Source: Adineta steineri
Taxonomy: Eukaryota; Rotifera; Eurotatoria; Adinetida; Adinetidae
Direction of reading: 5' to 3'
Assembly: GCA_905250115.1 (NCBI GenBank)
Contig: CAJNOI010000128.1
Coordinates: 152,394-216,393, forward strand
Length of the DNA: 64,000 nt
Both the position numbers and the translations under genes were made by a program. This document shows, one piece after another, positions 11,446-24,367 of the stretch. Each line of letters begins with the position of its first letter. Positions within the stretch are counted from its first letter, which is position 1. The notes under the pieces were generated by a model that was given only the letters and a program-made list of their open reading frames with translations, did no database searches and was not told where the DNA came from.

Positions 11446-14400
11446 GGTGTATGAAAACATCATATTTCTTTTTTTTTCTCCTTTTCAAATTATGTGTATA
11501 CAGAGAGAATTTCCTTTTGTGCTGCTAAGATTTGTTTTTCTTTTTCTATTCATACATATATAAATATGATTCAATGAATTACCTAAGTATTTTAATATAT
11601 GCATATATATATAACTTCGTTTCTTTAACATATATTTAATAGAAGAAAAAGGTAAGTTGACGTAGTAATATAATTGCTGACAGACGTTGTCGTCATCATT
11701 ATCATTGCTTTTTTTTTTTATTCTTTCTCGTCTCTATTAATTCATTGTGAATGTAATGACGATCAATTTTGTGTATTGCAAGCAGTTAGACGCACGCGAC
11801 GAGATTAATAGGAAGGCAAGAGACCGACCGAGTAAAAAAAAAAGAACGAAAACTCAAATGTTATTACTTCAATTAGCGTCACGCTATGTCAATTGTTTAG
11901 GTGAAGATTCACCTTTTCTTCTTCCCATATAACATAATTAATTTTCTGCTCGAATGGACTGATGTGTATGTTGATTACTTCATCATCATCACACCATACA
12001 AAGATGATAATTGATTTCGACTATACAATTGATTTCTTATCAAGAAAAATATTCCAAAAGACATTACTTTTTGTCACACAATAATGACATGATAGACCCA
12101 ACGGCAATATAAAAAATTCTCAATATATATTATCAAAAACAATAATATCATTTGAATAGGATATAACTTTATCTATTTATATATAAAAGGAATCTCAATG
12201 CTATTTTATTTTAAGCATATATTTAGACGAAATTATTACCTTCAATTATATATTTGATTAATTGTATGATAATTTGTACATGCTGACTTTATTGTTGTTG
12301 TGTGAAAAATATGTGAATCAATGATTCAGTTATTGCGAAGATAAAATCATTTTACTATTGATCGATAAAATGATTTATATTTTCTAATTTAATATTTTAT
12401 TCAAGACGTCTAAAATAGAGTCTTGTATCAGATCGGATTGATAAATATGAAAGGTTCTTTTTCATGCAGGATAATTTTTTTATACGATCGATCTAACATG
12501 TTGATCAACAAATACTAAATTAGTTTTGCATGATGATCATCGAGTCAACTCTATGTAAAACTTCAATATAAAATATACGTTAAACAATGTATCTTTTTAT
12601 TCTCCTTGTACATTCTCGTCATTATACTAAATCAATTTTTTTCTGATAAATAGTTCTATCTTGTGAGAAGTATATATATATACAAATAATATGAAGCTTA
12701 TTTAATGAAATATCTCAATATAATACTTAAATAAATTAATAACACGTAATAATTATTATCAATTTGCTAATCAAATATTTTTTTCATATAACGGATGTAC
12801 AGAACGAAAACAAAAATGAAAAACAAAATGAATAGACGAAATAAGTTTGTAGAAATAATATACATGTGAGTTTAATTACCAATAATAAAGGAATAATTCA
12901 GCTAATGCAAACATTAGTCCACTAGTTATATCGTTTCCTGTCCTCCACTTTCGAATCTATTTATACATCAAAATATTAGAAAAACGTTCACCAGTGTAGA
13001 GGTTAAATGTAAAATTTAGTAACAGAAATATTGGTTTGCAACGCAAACTTTGTCTATTTTATCTATTTCTTGATACAACCAACATTATCTTTATACGCGA
13101 CGTCACTACTAGTTTTATCAGTTATTAAAATAACTGATGAGATTCTAACGATTTAGTTCAATTTCATTAATGAATACTGGTTAATACTTTTGCTATTTAC
13201 TATCTACCGAGGCTAGAAACAGAGATGTAAAACAATAATGTTTCACCACCATTTCAAGGTGTATAAGACGCCTTTGTCGATAGTCAAAATGATCGTCCTA
13301 GGTATATAAATCAATTCCACCCTATTTTAAAACATTGAAAATGGATTCCTACGCACATTCAACAAAGACTTCAATCGTTTGAATTACCATACGCGTATAC
13401 CATTAATCACATATTATGTATAGGATCATCTTTGCAAGATCATATGTTTTAAAACAATAAATAACAACTGTTCGACTACTGCAAAATCAATATCTGGCCT
13501 GAATATAGTTTTTTTATATGTTTAAGTGGTTGTTCATGAGACAGAAACTAGTCAACTAACATACTTAACCAAATCTAGAAAAATATGGAAGCTTATTGGT
13601 TTGGATCTCACGATGACTTAATGCTTACATTTCGTGATAGTTATAAAGTAAACTATGTCTAAAAAAGCAAGAAAGGTTTTTTTTACAGGATCTCTTATCG
13701 ATATTATGAACACATCAGTTTATTTTGATAATATGATCATACACTCACAATTAATTTTAAAATAAAAACGAAGAATGCTTTATTTAATTACACTAGACAG
13801 ATTTGTTGGAAAATTATTCATTTATATGTATTAATCAACTCACCAATAATTGGGAAAGTTTTATTGACGAAATTGTCTAACAACAAGTGACACAGAAACT
13901 TTTTTCATAATTTGAAAAGTGCATTAATACAATTTCACTAAATCCGATGTATGTGAAAAAACAGATCTTTTCACACTATAGTAGTATTGTTGAGAATAAT
14001 GTATTTTATCAATTGTTTGTTTTTATTATAATAAAATTTCTTTAAAATAAATAGTACCATTCAAATAAGTTGTATTGATTATTTATATGAATGAATTTCG
14101 TAAGGCAATCGTATATAGTTATCAACAGAATTTGTTGTTGAATTGATCAATTTAAATTTATTAAATTCATGTTTTTTAAGATAACATATAGAATAGATCT
14201 ACTTAATTATTAATTTATTAAGATGAAGTATATGTGAATATCATGCATGTATAGTAAAAGAACATATAACTGTGAGATGGCGACCTCTTTTGTTAAGTCA
14301 TGTTCACTATGTTGAATTTATAAATATATATATACTTTTTTCTTTTTCTTTTTCTTTGTTCGCTTATTTCTATTCGACGAAATAAAACCCGTTGTTGTTT

Positions 14401-14697
14401 TTTTTTGATTATTACAAGTAAACTGTGGAATTTCTATACATTTTTCTTTTCCTTAAATAATAAATTTATAATAAGTGACAAGCAAAAAAAACAAAAGTAA
14501 ATGAAAAAGAGTATATCATATATAAATATGATATATACTCTATTTTGATTTATTTATTTATATGTGATAAATAACTTTTAAAAATATAGTTAAATTATTG
14601 TTGTTGATTTGTTTATTTGCAATTGTTTAAGATTTAAATTTTACGGCGATCGATTTAAATTGAATATTTTGTTTTGTTTTTAAATTCACAAAGAAAA
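11446..14697. other. Spacer of about 3.2 kb, no gene seen
   Basis: AT-rich non-coding DNA between Rx and GIGYF. Only short chance frames occur. A strong hairpin is noted at 14509-14544. No repeats with clear ends and no RNA gene were recognised. Confidence 0.6.
14509..14544. repeat. AT-rich palindrome upstream of GIGYF
   Basis: AGAGTATATCATATAT is followed within a few bases by ATGATATATACTCT, giving an imperfect 14-16 bp stem. It is about 150 bp upstream of the GIGYF start codon. It could be a transcription-related structure or simply an AT-rich chance palindrome. Confidence 0.5.
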
Positions 14698-17600
14698 ATG
14701 ACGTCAACAACAGTTGCTCAGCATACGACACAACCATTAAATTTTGGACCTGAGTGGTTTGTGAACATTAATATATATATATAAACTTATATTTAATTTC
14801 GTTTTTATTTAAAAAAAAAATATAGGCTACGAGCACTATCAACACCTGATTCAGCAACTTCAATTCCGACTTCAGGTGGTAGTAGTAGTGGAAATGTTTT
14901 TAAGTTTTCAGCTACTAAATATCGTTATTCAAAAGATGAAATCTTAGCCTTACGTGCTAATATTTCTGAACGTCTTACTGAAAATACACAAAATGAAATA
15001 ATAGAAAATTTAAGAGATGTCGAAAGTGTATTTCGACCAAATGCAATGGAACCATTGGCATTAACTGCACCAACACCAGAAGAAACTGTAAGCGATTAAT
15101 TTTTATATTTATAAATGAAGAGAAATTAAAAAAAATATTTAAATTAGGTTAAGATGAATGCATTATCAAGTTATATATCAGGCCGAACACCAGGTGGTGC
15201 TGGCCGTACTGGAAGTAATACACAACAATCACAACAAGAACCAAGAAATACTCGTGGTGGTGGTTCCATGTCAAATGGACGAGGTGGTTCAAGAGGTCGA
15301 GGTGGACGTGATAATACTTATGGATCAAATCGTGGCAATAATAATAATTCAGATGATAATGGTGAGAATGGAAATACTGGTGATGAAACAGCTGGATCAT
15401 CATCTTCATGGTCTCGTAGTAATTACCATCCACGTGGTGGATCATTTGGAAATCGAATACGATCTTTTGATGATCGGTAAGTAATGGAAATTTATTTTTA
15501 ATTATAAATGATTTTGATATTTATAGAGATCAATCTCAAACATTTCGTCGTGGTGGTGGTGGCGGTGGCGGCGGCCCTAGTAGTAGTACACGTCAAACAG
15601 CAGATGGTTGGCGGCGATCACGAGGTGATGATGATGATAGTAATGAACAAAATGAAGATTCACCTACAACAGCTAATGGTTCAACTTCATGGGCATCTCG
15701 TGGTGGACCGTCAAAACGTGGTGGTAGTAGTAGTAGTTCAATGGATCTTCGTACAAAATCAAATGAAAAATGGAATTCTAATGATGATCGACCTGGTATT
15801 AAAATTAATAGATTAAATGTTTGCATTTCATATCGTTAATTTGATTTTTCGTTTCAGGTCCATCAAATAGTTATGAATCAAATCAACAACGTGGTGGTGG
15901 TAGTGGTTGGCGAACGAACGCATCTACATCTGATCGTGATTTCAATTCACGTCGTCCACCAGTTAAACGAGATCGTAAGATACTGTTTTTCTTTAAATAT
16001 TGAATTGTTATCTTTTCATAACATTCATTTTCAACGTTTTATATATAACTTAATTTAGGTATGCCCGAATGGATGGATGATGATAATAATGATGATGAGG
16101 ATAATCATTTAAGTAATGCAACATTTGAACAAGATGGAACATTTACTAGATCATCAGCAGTTCGACAAAATAATAATAATACTAATAATGAACTGGAAAG
16201 AACACAATCTCAATCAGGATCGGATGAAACATTACCACAAAATAATGCTGTAAGTATTAGTTTTGAAAGACATTCTTTTTTTTTTATCATGATTCATTAT
16301 CATTTTATTTAAAGATTCCAACACAACAAGAAGAAGAATCTAAACCTGAAAAAACATTACCACAAATAGATACAACTACTACAAATAATGCTCCAATTGT
16401 AGCCGAATCAGTTGGTAAACTAGTTTTATAATAAAACTATATATGGAATATTAATTCTTTTTATTTTACATAATTTAGTATCTCAACCAACACCTCCTGT
16501 GCAACAATCTCATTCTACATGGGATGATGATTTTGATCATAGTGATGTAGCAACAGCTGTAGTCGAATCAACTCTTGCTGAAGTATGACAATCATTTAGA
16601 GAAAAGACAACATATAGCTAAGATTATTCTACCAACCATAAAATATTCTAGTGTATTCTATATTAAAATTGAACTATTTAGTGATCAGATGTAGTCTGTT
16701 TATATCTGTTTTCTACATTGATTATTTATAGGCTACTGATTATTCACCACCAATTTCTGCTCGTTCAAAATCTCGTCTTATTTCTATGGAGCAAACTCAT
16801 CCAACTGCATCTATCATTCCACAACCACGAGCACCATTGATTATTGATGATAAACAATGGTTTTATAAGGATCCACAAAATACAGTACAAGGACCATTTT
16901 CATCAGCTGATATGGAACGTTGGTTTACTGCAGGATATTTTACTATTCTTTTGCCAGTTAAACGATTAGGTGAAACTCAATTTACAACTATTCAACAGTT
17001 AACAAAAGAGTTAGGTCGTTTACCATTTCGCAGTGATGCTCCATCACTGCCATCGACACCTGTACAAAAACAACAACCAATTGTGCCTGAACCACAAAAA
17101 TTTAATCCTATGACATATGCTACATCATCAGTATCAAACAATGCATTTATTGATGACTATCTAATGCAACAACAACAATCAAGACAAAATGCACAACATT
17201 CATTATTATTCAATAGGTAAGCTTTAAATCATAGAAAACCGTCTCTTAGATTTGTGCATTTTCTTTGAAAGGAAAAAGACAAAAAAAATGAAGTTAAACT
17301 AAAGTTTTATTACTATGAAGTAAATCTGTAGATTTTTCTGAGTCGGAGATCATAGAGAAGAAAATGCTTTCAAGTTTATTTTTAACAGTTTTAATAGACT
17401 TGAGATATTTAGTTGAAATATTTTATATTCCTTGTATGCAGTTACTACAATATAATAACAGAGAAAAATAAACATTATCATTTCTCAGCAATAACAGATA
17501 CATTACTATATAATGGATCTACGAAGAATAGGTAATCATGGATTGCCCATCATATTAGTTGTTCAGATGTAGAGAAAAATATCATATATCATTACAAAAA

Positions 17601-20600
17601 GCCCACTGAGCATAAGTATTTGCTGAATGCACTTAAGTCTAGTAAACATCTTTTCAAAAGTTAGAACTGATATTATCTACTTCGATTCAAAGTCTATTAC
17701 TGCATTGCAAATTTATATCACTGAATAAAACTTTTAAATGAATATTTAATTGAATTATTTATTTCTAGACAAACTTCAATGCCAATATCAAGCAACGATC
17801 GAAAAACCATATCATCTCCATCGAATATATCTTCTCAATTACAAACATATTTTAATTCTCAACAACAACAACAACAACAACAGCAACAACCGCAATCATC
17901 ATCATCTATATTTCCTTCAAATATAGTTACTGATCCTGCAATAATTTATCAACAACAATTACAACGAAGTATGTCATCAACAAATTCTCAACAATCAAAT
18001 CCAATTTCATACGATGATATGCAACGTTCATTTCGTCAACTTTCATCCCACTCAACATCATCAAATAATAATAATTCATTATTTTTTCCTTCAAATGTAT
18101 CTGTTAGTCAACAACAATCAAATGATTTAATGTCACGTTTAACGCAAGCCATGCAAACACGTAGTAAACAACAACAACAACAAGAAAAATTTGAAGAAGA
18201 ACGAAGACGTGAATTAGAAATGGAACGTTTAAAATCATATGAACAAGCACGTTTACAACGTGAAGAAGCCGAAAGACGTAAAATACAAGATAATAGACAA
18301 ATTAATTTTGAACAATTAACAAAAACAATTGAGAATAAAAATCAATCATCAGCAGATTTTGAACAAATTTTAGCATATCAATCCTTACAATATCAAAAAG
18401 AACAAGCGAAACTTGAAGCACAACAGTAATGAAAATAATTTAGCAAAAAAAAGACCTATTTTTGAAATTTAAAACTATTTAGAGCCGAAAATGTTCGTCG
18501 ATATCAACAACATTATAGAGAACAACAACCTCAACAATCAATGTATAAAATACCAGAAACAGCTAATTGGCCTCGACATTTATCACAAAATAATGATTCA
18601 ACACAATTACTAAATTTTACTGATATTCAAAAACAAGAACAAGATAGACGTTCACATGAAGCAACTGCTTTTGCTCATCAATACGTATGTGAAATATTAA
18701 GATAGATAAAATTATTTCACTAGTTTTTTAAGAAAAAATCTCATTATTAAGAACAGAAATTTAGCATTGAATTTTTTCTTCTTATTGGATACAGCTGTTC
18801 TGATAATGATATCTTATCTATTCTCTGTTGATATGTTTACGTAACCTTTCTTTCTCTATTGTTCAACATTCTCATTGATATCAGAGTGTATTGTAGATGA
18901 CAGACACTCTTGAGAAGTGAAGTAATTCAACAATCAAATCTATAGAGTGAAAAAAGGTTTCCTTTACGCTGCGCAAGTATCAAATCTGTTTTATAAACAA
19001 TTCTAGCTCTCCGAAAAGAAATGAATCAAAAATATGTTCAACTTTTATTTATAGATGGTTCTAGGATAAATACAAAGCTCTACTATAATCTTAATAATAG
19101 TCGAAATCATTATGAATTTTTTTATTAGAATAGTACTTAGTATTATTTATCGATAGAAAACAAATATCATTTTAATTCAAATGATTATCAATAAACTTCT
19201 CAGTTCAATACATAAGTTAAGATAAATAAATGACAATCTCAAAGCTTTTCAGACAGATTCTAATATTGATCAGTTATCCTTACCGTATATTTTTATTTAC
19301 ATACGAAAATGATAAGTAAATATCTGTTTACAGTATTGTTTCATTCGTTTGATAGATTTTTTGATAACCTATACTAAATTAATTTGTATTTAATTAGGGT
19401 AAATCTGAGATTTTACCTATTCCAAATTCCTCTCCATCATTATCATCACCATCAACCAATAAACCGAGTTCATGGGCTCGAACATTATTTGCTGGTAGCA
19501 ATAATGGCAATAGTAATATCCCATCGACACCAAGTCATATATTATCTGATCATAATACAAATGAGAATACAGGAATTGAATCATCATCAGCATCCATAAC
19601 ATCGTATAATCAACAGGCAACAAATGCGGTACTATCCCTTTTAAATATTCATGTATGTTGTGTTGTGATTATATGTATATATATATATATATATACATTG
19701 CATGTTTTGTCTATCTAACCTATTCACCTCTAGTGATTGTTCTGTATATTTAACACAAAAAACTAGAAATGAAAAAATCTAGATTTTTTTTCTCCATATT
19801 TATATTATTATTTTTTTTTCTTCTAGCCGAAATCTCGATCAGTAACTAATCAACAACCGACACCATGGAATGGAACTAATAATATATCTAATACATCACT
19901 TCAAGATTTACAACGGCAACAAGCACAGGTAAGAAAATATTTTTCATACATTTGATTATTTACTTGATATTTTAGAATGAAATGAGACAACAACAACCAC
20001 ATCATATTTTATCTGATCATTCATCAACATCAACACCAGTATGGGGTAGTAATTTTCAACAGCCACCGACTGCATCTCAACAATCACCATCATCATCATC
20101 AGCACTTTTATGGAATAATCAACAATCTACATTATCGAGCAAATCTAGCAATAAACCTTCGTATGTATCAACTATTCTGTAAATTATTGAACTTATAAAT
20201 ACAAACAGATGTGTTTTTTTTATTGCTATGTTATGATATACAATTCAATAAGCAAGATATTGAATACAAAATAAACTCTTTCTTGATTTTGTTTATATAA
20301 ATAAAATATTCGAAGAATAGTTGCTACTCAGATAATCATTAAAAACGAAACTAATACAGATATTTTAAATAAAGATTGTATCCTAGAGTTTGATACTTAA
20401 TAATATATAATTTGAATGTTTCTTTTTTTTTTTGCTGAGGCCTTCAATAGATTTATTATACCTATGCTAATAAATACATCATGATTCTCTTAACAAGAAT
20501 AAGAGATGAGATAATTACTTGTTGGAGTGTGGATGTGAGATCAGTTCTAGTCTCTCGGTCACTAGAATCAAATCGACCGAAAAGAAAAAATTCAGTGGAA

Positions 20601-22419
20601 ACGAGATCACAAGAAAAAAAAGTTTGTTCAAGACTCACGAGGGAACATCCCCAACTGAAGTATCGCTTTGGAGTTCGGGTCCTATGCATTAAGCAGATCC
20701 TAGTGAGGTATGAAAAATCCCAAAAGGATAAGGGCTCATAGGCCTTCTGCCCCGAGTTATAGGCAATATACTGAAATTTTAGCCTATGGCAGGGTATGTA
20801 TAAATAAATCAAATGACGGTATTTCGACCTGAGATTTTGCCCACAGAGAGGTCTATTAGTGACTAGACTACCCTGAAAATTTCAGCTCAAAAGGATGGTT
20901 CCTTCTCGAGATATTAAAGTCTCAAAAACAGGAAATTCTAGTATGTTTCGTGGGATATACGTGGTTTTTTGAGACTCTAATATCTCAAGAAGGAACCATT
21001 CTTTTGAGCTGAAATTCTCAGGGTATTCTAGTCACATATAGGCCTCTCTGTGGGCAAAATCTTAGGTCGAAATACCGTCATTCGATTTATTTCTACATAC
21101 CCTCCCATAGGCTAAAACTTCAGTATACTGCCTATAACTCGGGATAGAAGGCCTATGGGCCCTTATCCTTTTGGGGTTTTTCATACTTCACTGGGGTCTA
21201 CATTATGCACCGAACCCGAACGCCGAAGCAATACTTCAGTTGGGGATGTTCCCTCGTAAGCTAAAAAAAGATTAATTAATTTCATATCATACGCTTTTAA
21301 TAATTATCAATCAAAACAACTTCCAGTAGAGCCAGTCGATTTACAAAGTAATATTCAGTGACTAAATCAATTACAGTTGTGAACTTGAACGTCTTTTTCT
21401 AGATCTCGAAAACACAAGTCGAGAGTAGATTGCATTTAGCAGAACTTTTGAAAATCAAATTGCATAGAATCCGATCAGACGACAGCAGAATCACTATGGA
21501 ATATATAGAGGCTAGGTCAAGATCATGTTGGAACTAACCTAGAGCTATATCAGATTCTATTTAGCTATACTGGAATTAGATCGAGACTATTCGAGAAGAA
21601 GTTGTCAAGTATCAAAGAAAATGTACAGATGTTTTAGGTATACTTTTCCTTTCATTTTTCTATGAGTCATTATAGATTCTCGGGAATATCCCTATTTTCA
21701 ATAGTGATTCTTTCGAATTATATATTTATTTTGTATTTAAATTAAATATAGAACTCCATGGACTGAATTAAAACCGACATCACCATCGGCAATTATACCC
21801 GCAAAAATAAATCCAACTAATGATGATGTAATTAAAAGTGAACGTGAAGCTAAACATTTATATACACAAACACGTACTCAAGATGCTCTATCGAAATGGA
21901 CTCAAACTCAATTCAAAGATAATTTAAAAGATATTGATGGTAACAAAAAAATAAATAAACTTTTATTTTATTTTATTTTTTCTTCATTTTTTCTAGTACC
22001 AACTCTTATTCAATTATTAAAAGATATTGATAATGCTGGTGAAATAATTGAATATGTACAACCATATATAGGCTCAGTTAGTAAAGCTAAAGAATTTGCT
22101 AATGATTTTCTTTCAAAACGTAATCAATTAGCTAATGCTGAGGTTAATTATTAATTTTATTGATTATAAGAATTATAATTCTTTTAAAATTTAGCCTGAT
22201 TTGGATAATGAACGTTTAAATGAATTAGTTATGGCACCAACATCTTCTAATGATAATAGTGGTAGTGGTGGTGATGAAGGTTTTCAATTAGCATCAAGTA
22301 ATGGACAAAAGAAAAAAGCAAAAAAAATGAAAGGTCAAAAAATCGATGTTAAACAACTTGGTTTTATGGTTAATAATCGACCAGAACAACGAGATGATAT
22401 TGATAAAGTACCTATGTAG
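14698..22419 (+). CDS. GIGYF: GIGYF-type GYF-domain translational repressor, 17 exons
   Basis: GIGYF proteins recruit the cap-binding protein 4EHP and repress translation of selected mRNAs. Exons: 14698-14756, 14826-15087, 15148-15476, 15527-15795, 15858-15974, 16059-16249, 16315-16414, 16479-16582, 16732-17216, 17769-18425, 18483-18684, 19398-19652, 19827-19928, 19976-20160, 21752-21939, 21997-22142, 22195-22419; 1291 residues, frame intact. The N-terminus has LNFGPEWLRALSTP and a 4EHP-binding YSKDEIL motif. RGG-rich segments follow, then MPEWMDDD. The GYF domain is near residues 518-575 (QWFYKDPQNTVQGPF, RWFTAGYF). A Gln-rich and Glu/Arg-rich helix is encoded by exon 10. The C-terminal helical domain has KWTQTQF and KAKEFANDFL. 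It ends KKKAKKMKGQK and LGFMVNN, as in animal GIGYFs. Exon 12 could alternatively end at 19628. The intron before exon 15 contains a 620-bp foldback. Vertebrates have GIGYF1 and GIGYF2; this looks like the single ancestral type. Confidence 0.95.
20638..21257. repeat. 620-bp foldback element in GIGYF intron 14
   Basis: Two arms of about 290 bp (20638-20929 and 20963-21257) are near-perfect inverted copies separated by a loop of about 33 bp. The outer ends are ACGAGGGAACATCCCCAACT and its inverse. The interior is non-coding. Such a structure fits a foldback transposon or a head-to-head MITE dimer. Transcribed inside the GIGYF intron it would form a very long RNA hairpin. Confidence 0.93.
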
Positions 22420-22816
22420 AAAACATTTTAAATCTATCTCTTGTTCTCATTATGTGTATATATATATTATAAATCTTTTATCTCTCTTGTCATTTCCGTA
22501 ATATACGGGTTTTTTTTAATTTCATTGAAAAGACGTACCTATCTTTATGAACTTTTTAAAAGTGTATACAGTTTTTGCTTGATGATCATTGATACATCAT
22601 ATTTATTCAGTCATTTTCGTTTTTTTGTTGTTTAATGTTGTTGGTTTTTCCTCTACGATTGTTTACTCTATTATTATTTATAAGAAACCAAAAAAATTCG
22701 GACAGATAAAGAGAGATAAAATGAAAAAATGATAAATAATGTTTTCGATTGTTTCTTTTTTTCCTTGAAAAAATTCTTTATAGGTAAGTTCATGAAATCT
22801 ATGACGTTTTTAGATT

Positions 22817-24367
22817 ATGGCTGATTTGGATGATGAACGACTTTTACAAGATCCAGTCTTGGTGCGTGTACAATAAAAATAATCTCTTATCTATTAGTAA
22901 TAGAAAAAACTAAAAAAATCAGAGATGCGTGAAAACACTCTTAATTTCGACTATTGGGATTATATATTTTTAAGGTACATTTATTGGGTGTGGGTGGGTG
23001 AGTGGGTGTGGAAATGGGCGTTTATATTCTCCCAATCCACACCCGCACCCATCCTCAGATACAGCAAAACACATTCTATTCTGAACTTTGAATCGATCCG
23101 TCAGACGTATCTTACTTTTTCTGTTACGATCTTCTGTAAGACAGTATTTCCAAATTCTGGGCATAAATCTTCAAAAAAAACATTTCTTTTATGAACTCCT
23201 GCAAAAAATCATCAAAGAAAATTTTTGATTCTGAACACCCGGTCATGCTGTCAGATGTCCGCAAGGGGTGATACGAAGCGCCATACATCCTATTTATCTT
23301 TTCATCATTGCAGTAATATTGTGAAAGAATTTTTGCTACTTATTTTTGAGTACGAATTATAAATGACCAGTTTTTTATTCACAATGATCAGTTGTTTTTC
23401 TTATAACGGGATGAGTAGTTTTGTGGGTGTGGGTGTGGGTGTCCATCTCTTATCCGCCCACACCCAGTTTAAATTTTTTACTAATAATTCACAATAAAAC
23501 TACTGATCGCTTTTACTGATCATTTTGAATAAAAAACTGACCATTTAATTTGTACCCTTTATTTTTCTGTCTTGATGCAAAACACTTTCATAGAATTATA
23601 GACAAGAAATATATTCTGTATATCGATTTAATCGAAAACTTCAAGAGAATATCATTAATCTATTTCCATTATATTATTTGTATACCCAAGTAAATTCAGT
23701 ATAAAGAAATCTTAGTACGATCAATTATAACTTCATTTTTCTTAGATTTCCTTTATATATATATATGTCATTAGGTCGTTGAAAATCGATTTATTTTGTA
23801 TATACTATTGACAATTATTGTAAAATTAAAAACTTATACTCTATTGAATGTACAAACTTAAGTTTTAAGTGTTCTCGTTGTTTCTTAAAAGAAAAAAAAA
23901 ATATTTGATTTTGTTTTATTTCATGTAGAGATTAAAAGCAGCACTTCATGCAGCATGTGGTAAAATTTGTGAACAATTACAAACACAATCTAATGTTACT
24001 GTAGATAAACAAGTTGTTGCAGCTATTGGTGATATTACATTTCAACAAATAGGTACATTTTGTCAAGATCTTGATGCATTTGCAAAGTAAACTTTGTCTT
24101 TTTTTGTTTTTTTGATTTATAAATGATAATATTCATTTATTTAGACATGGTAAACGAACAACAATCAATACAGATGATGTTCGTTTACTTTGTCGTCGAA
24201 ATCCAGGTCTTCTTGATAAAGTTGATGATTTTCAACGTGTATTAAAACCATCTAAAGCAACAAATCGATCAACAACTAATCGAACTAATGTATCATCTCG
24301 ATATGATGATCATAATGTTGATATAACTGTTGTCGAATCATCATCAGATATGGATGATATAAACTGA
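22817..24367 (+). CDS. CENPS: CENP-S / MHF1 histone-fold protein, 3 exons
   Basis: CENP-S pairs with CENP-X at the inner kinetochore and in the FANCM (MHF) DNA-repair complex. Exons: 22817-22861, 23929-24086, 24145-24367; 141 residues. The histone fold is clear: RLKAALHAACGKICEQL (helix 1), VVAAIGDITFQQIGTFCQDL (helix 2) and HGKRTTINTDDVRLLCRR (loop and helix 3), matching the family's AKRTTIN-DV signature. The acidic tail ends SSSDMDDIN. The gene lies 394 bp after the GIGYF stop on the same strand. TTTTTAG stands 3 bp before the ATG, a possible trans-splice or read-through acceptor. Intron 1 (1067 bp) holds G-rich/C-rich telomere-like hairpins. Confidence 0.92.
22986..23055. repeat. G-rich/C-rich inverted repeat, telomere-like
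   Basis: GGGTGTGGGTGGGTGAGTGG (22986-23005) is followed after a TTTATATTCT spacer by CCAATCCACACCCGCACCC, its imperfect inverse. The G-rich arm is built of TGTGGG-like units. It lies in CENPS intron 1. The same arrangement recurs at 23422-23470 and, degraded, at 32309-32377. Confidence 0.75.
23422..23470. repeat. (TGTGGG)3 tract with inverted CCCACACCC arm
   Basis: Three exact TGTGGG units (23422-23439) plus a partial fourth are followed by CCATCTCTTATCC and then GCCCACACCCAG, so the tract can fold back. TGTGGG is, to my knowledge, the telomeric unit reported for bdelloid rotifers. Flanking sequences on both sides contain related ACTGATCATTTTGAATAAAA-type stretches in opposite orientation, so the full inverted unit may be longer (about 23330-23560). 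Confidence 0.75.

Noticed and set aside
15149..15484. Open frames of about 100 residues in other frames over GIGYF exon 3
   Set aside because: Shadows of the RGG/Asn-rich coding exon; low-complexity products only.
20462..20812. Two opposing open frames of 86 and 116 residues
   Set aside because: They run into the left arm of the 620-bp foldback and mirror it; no domain.
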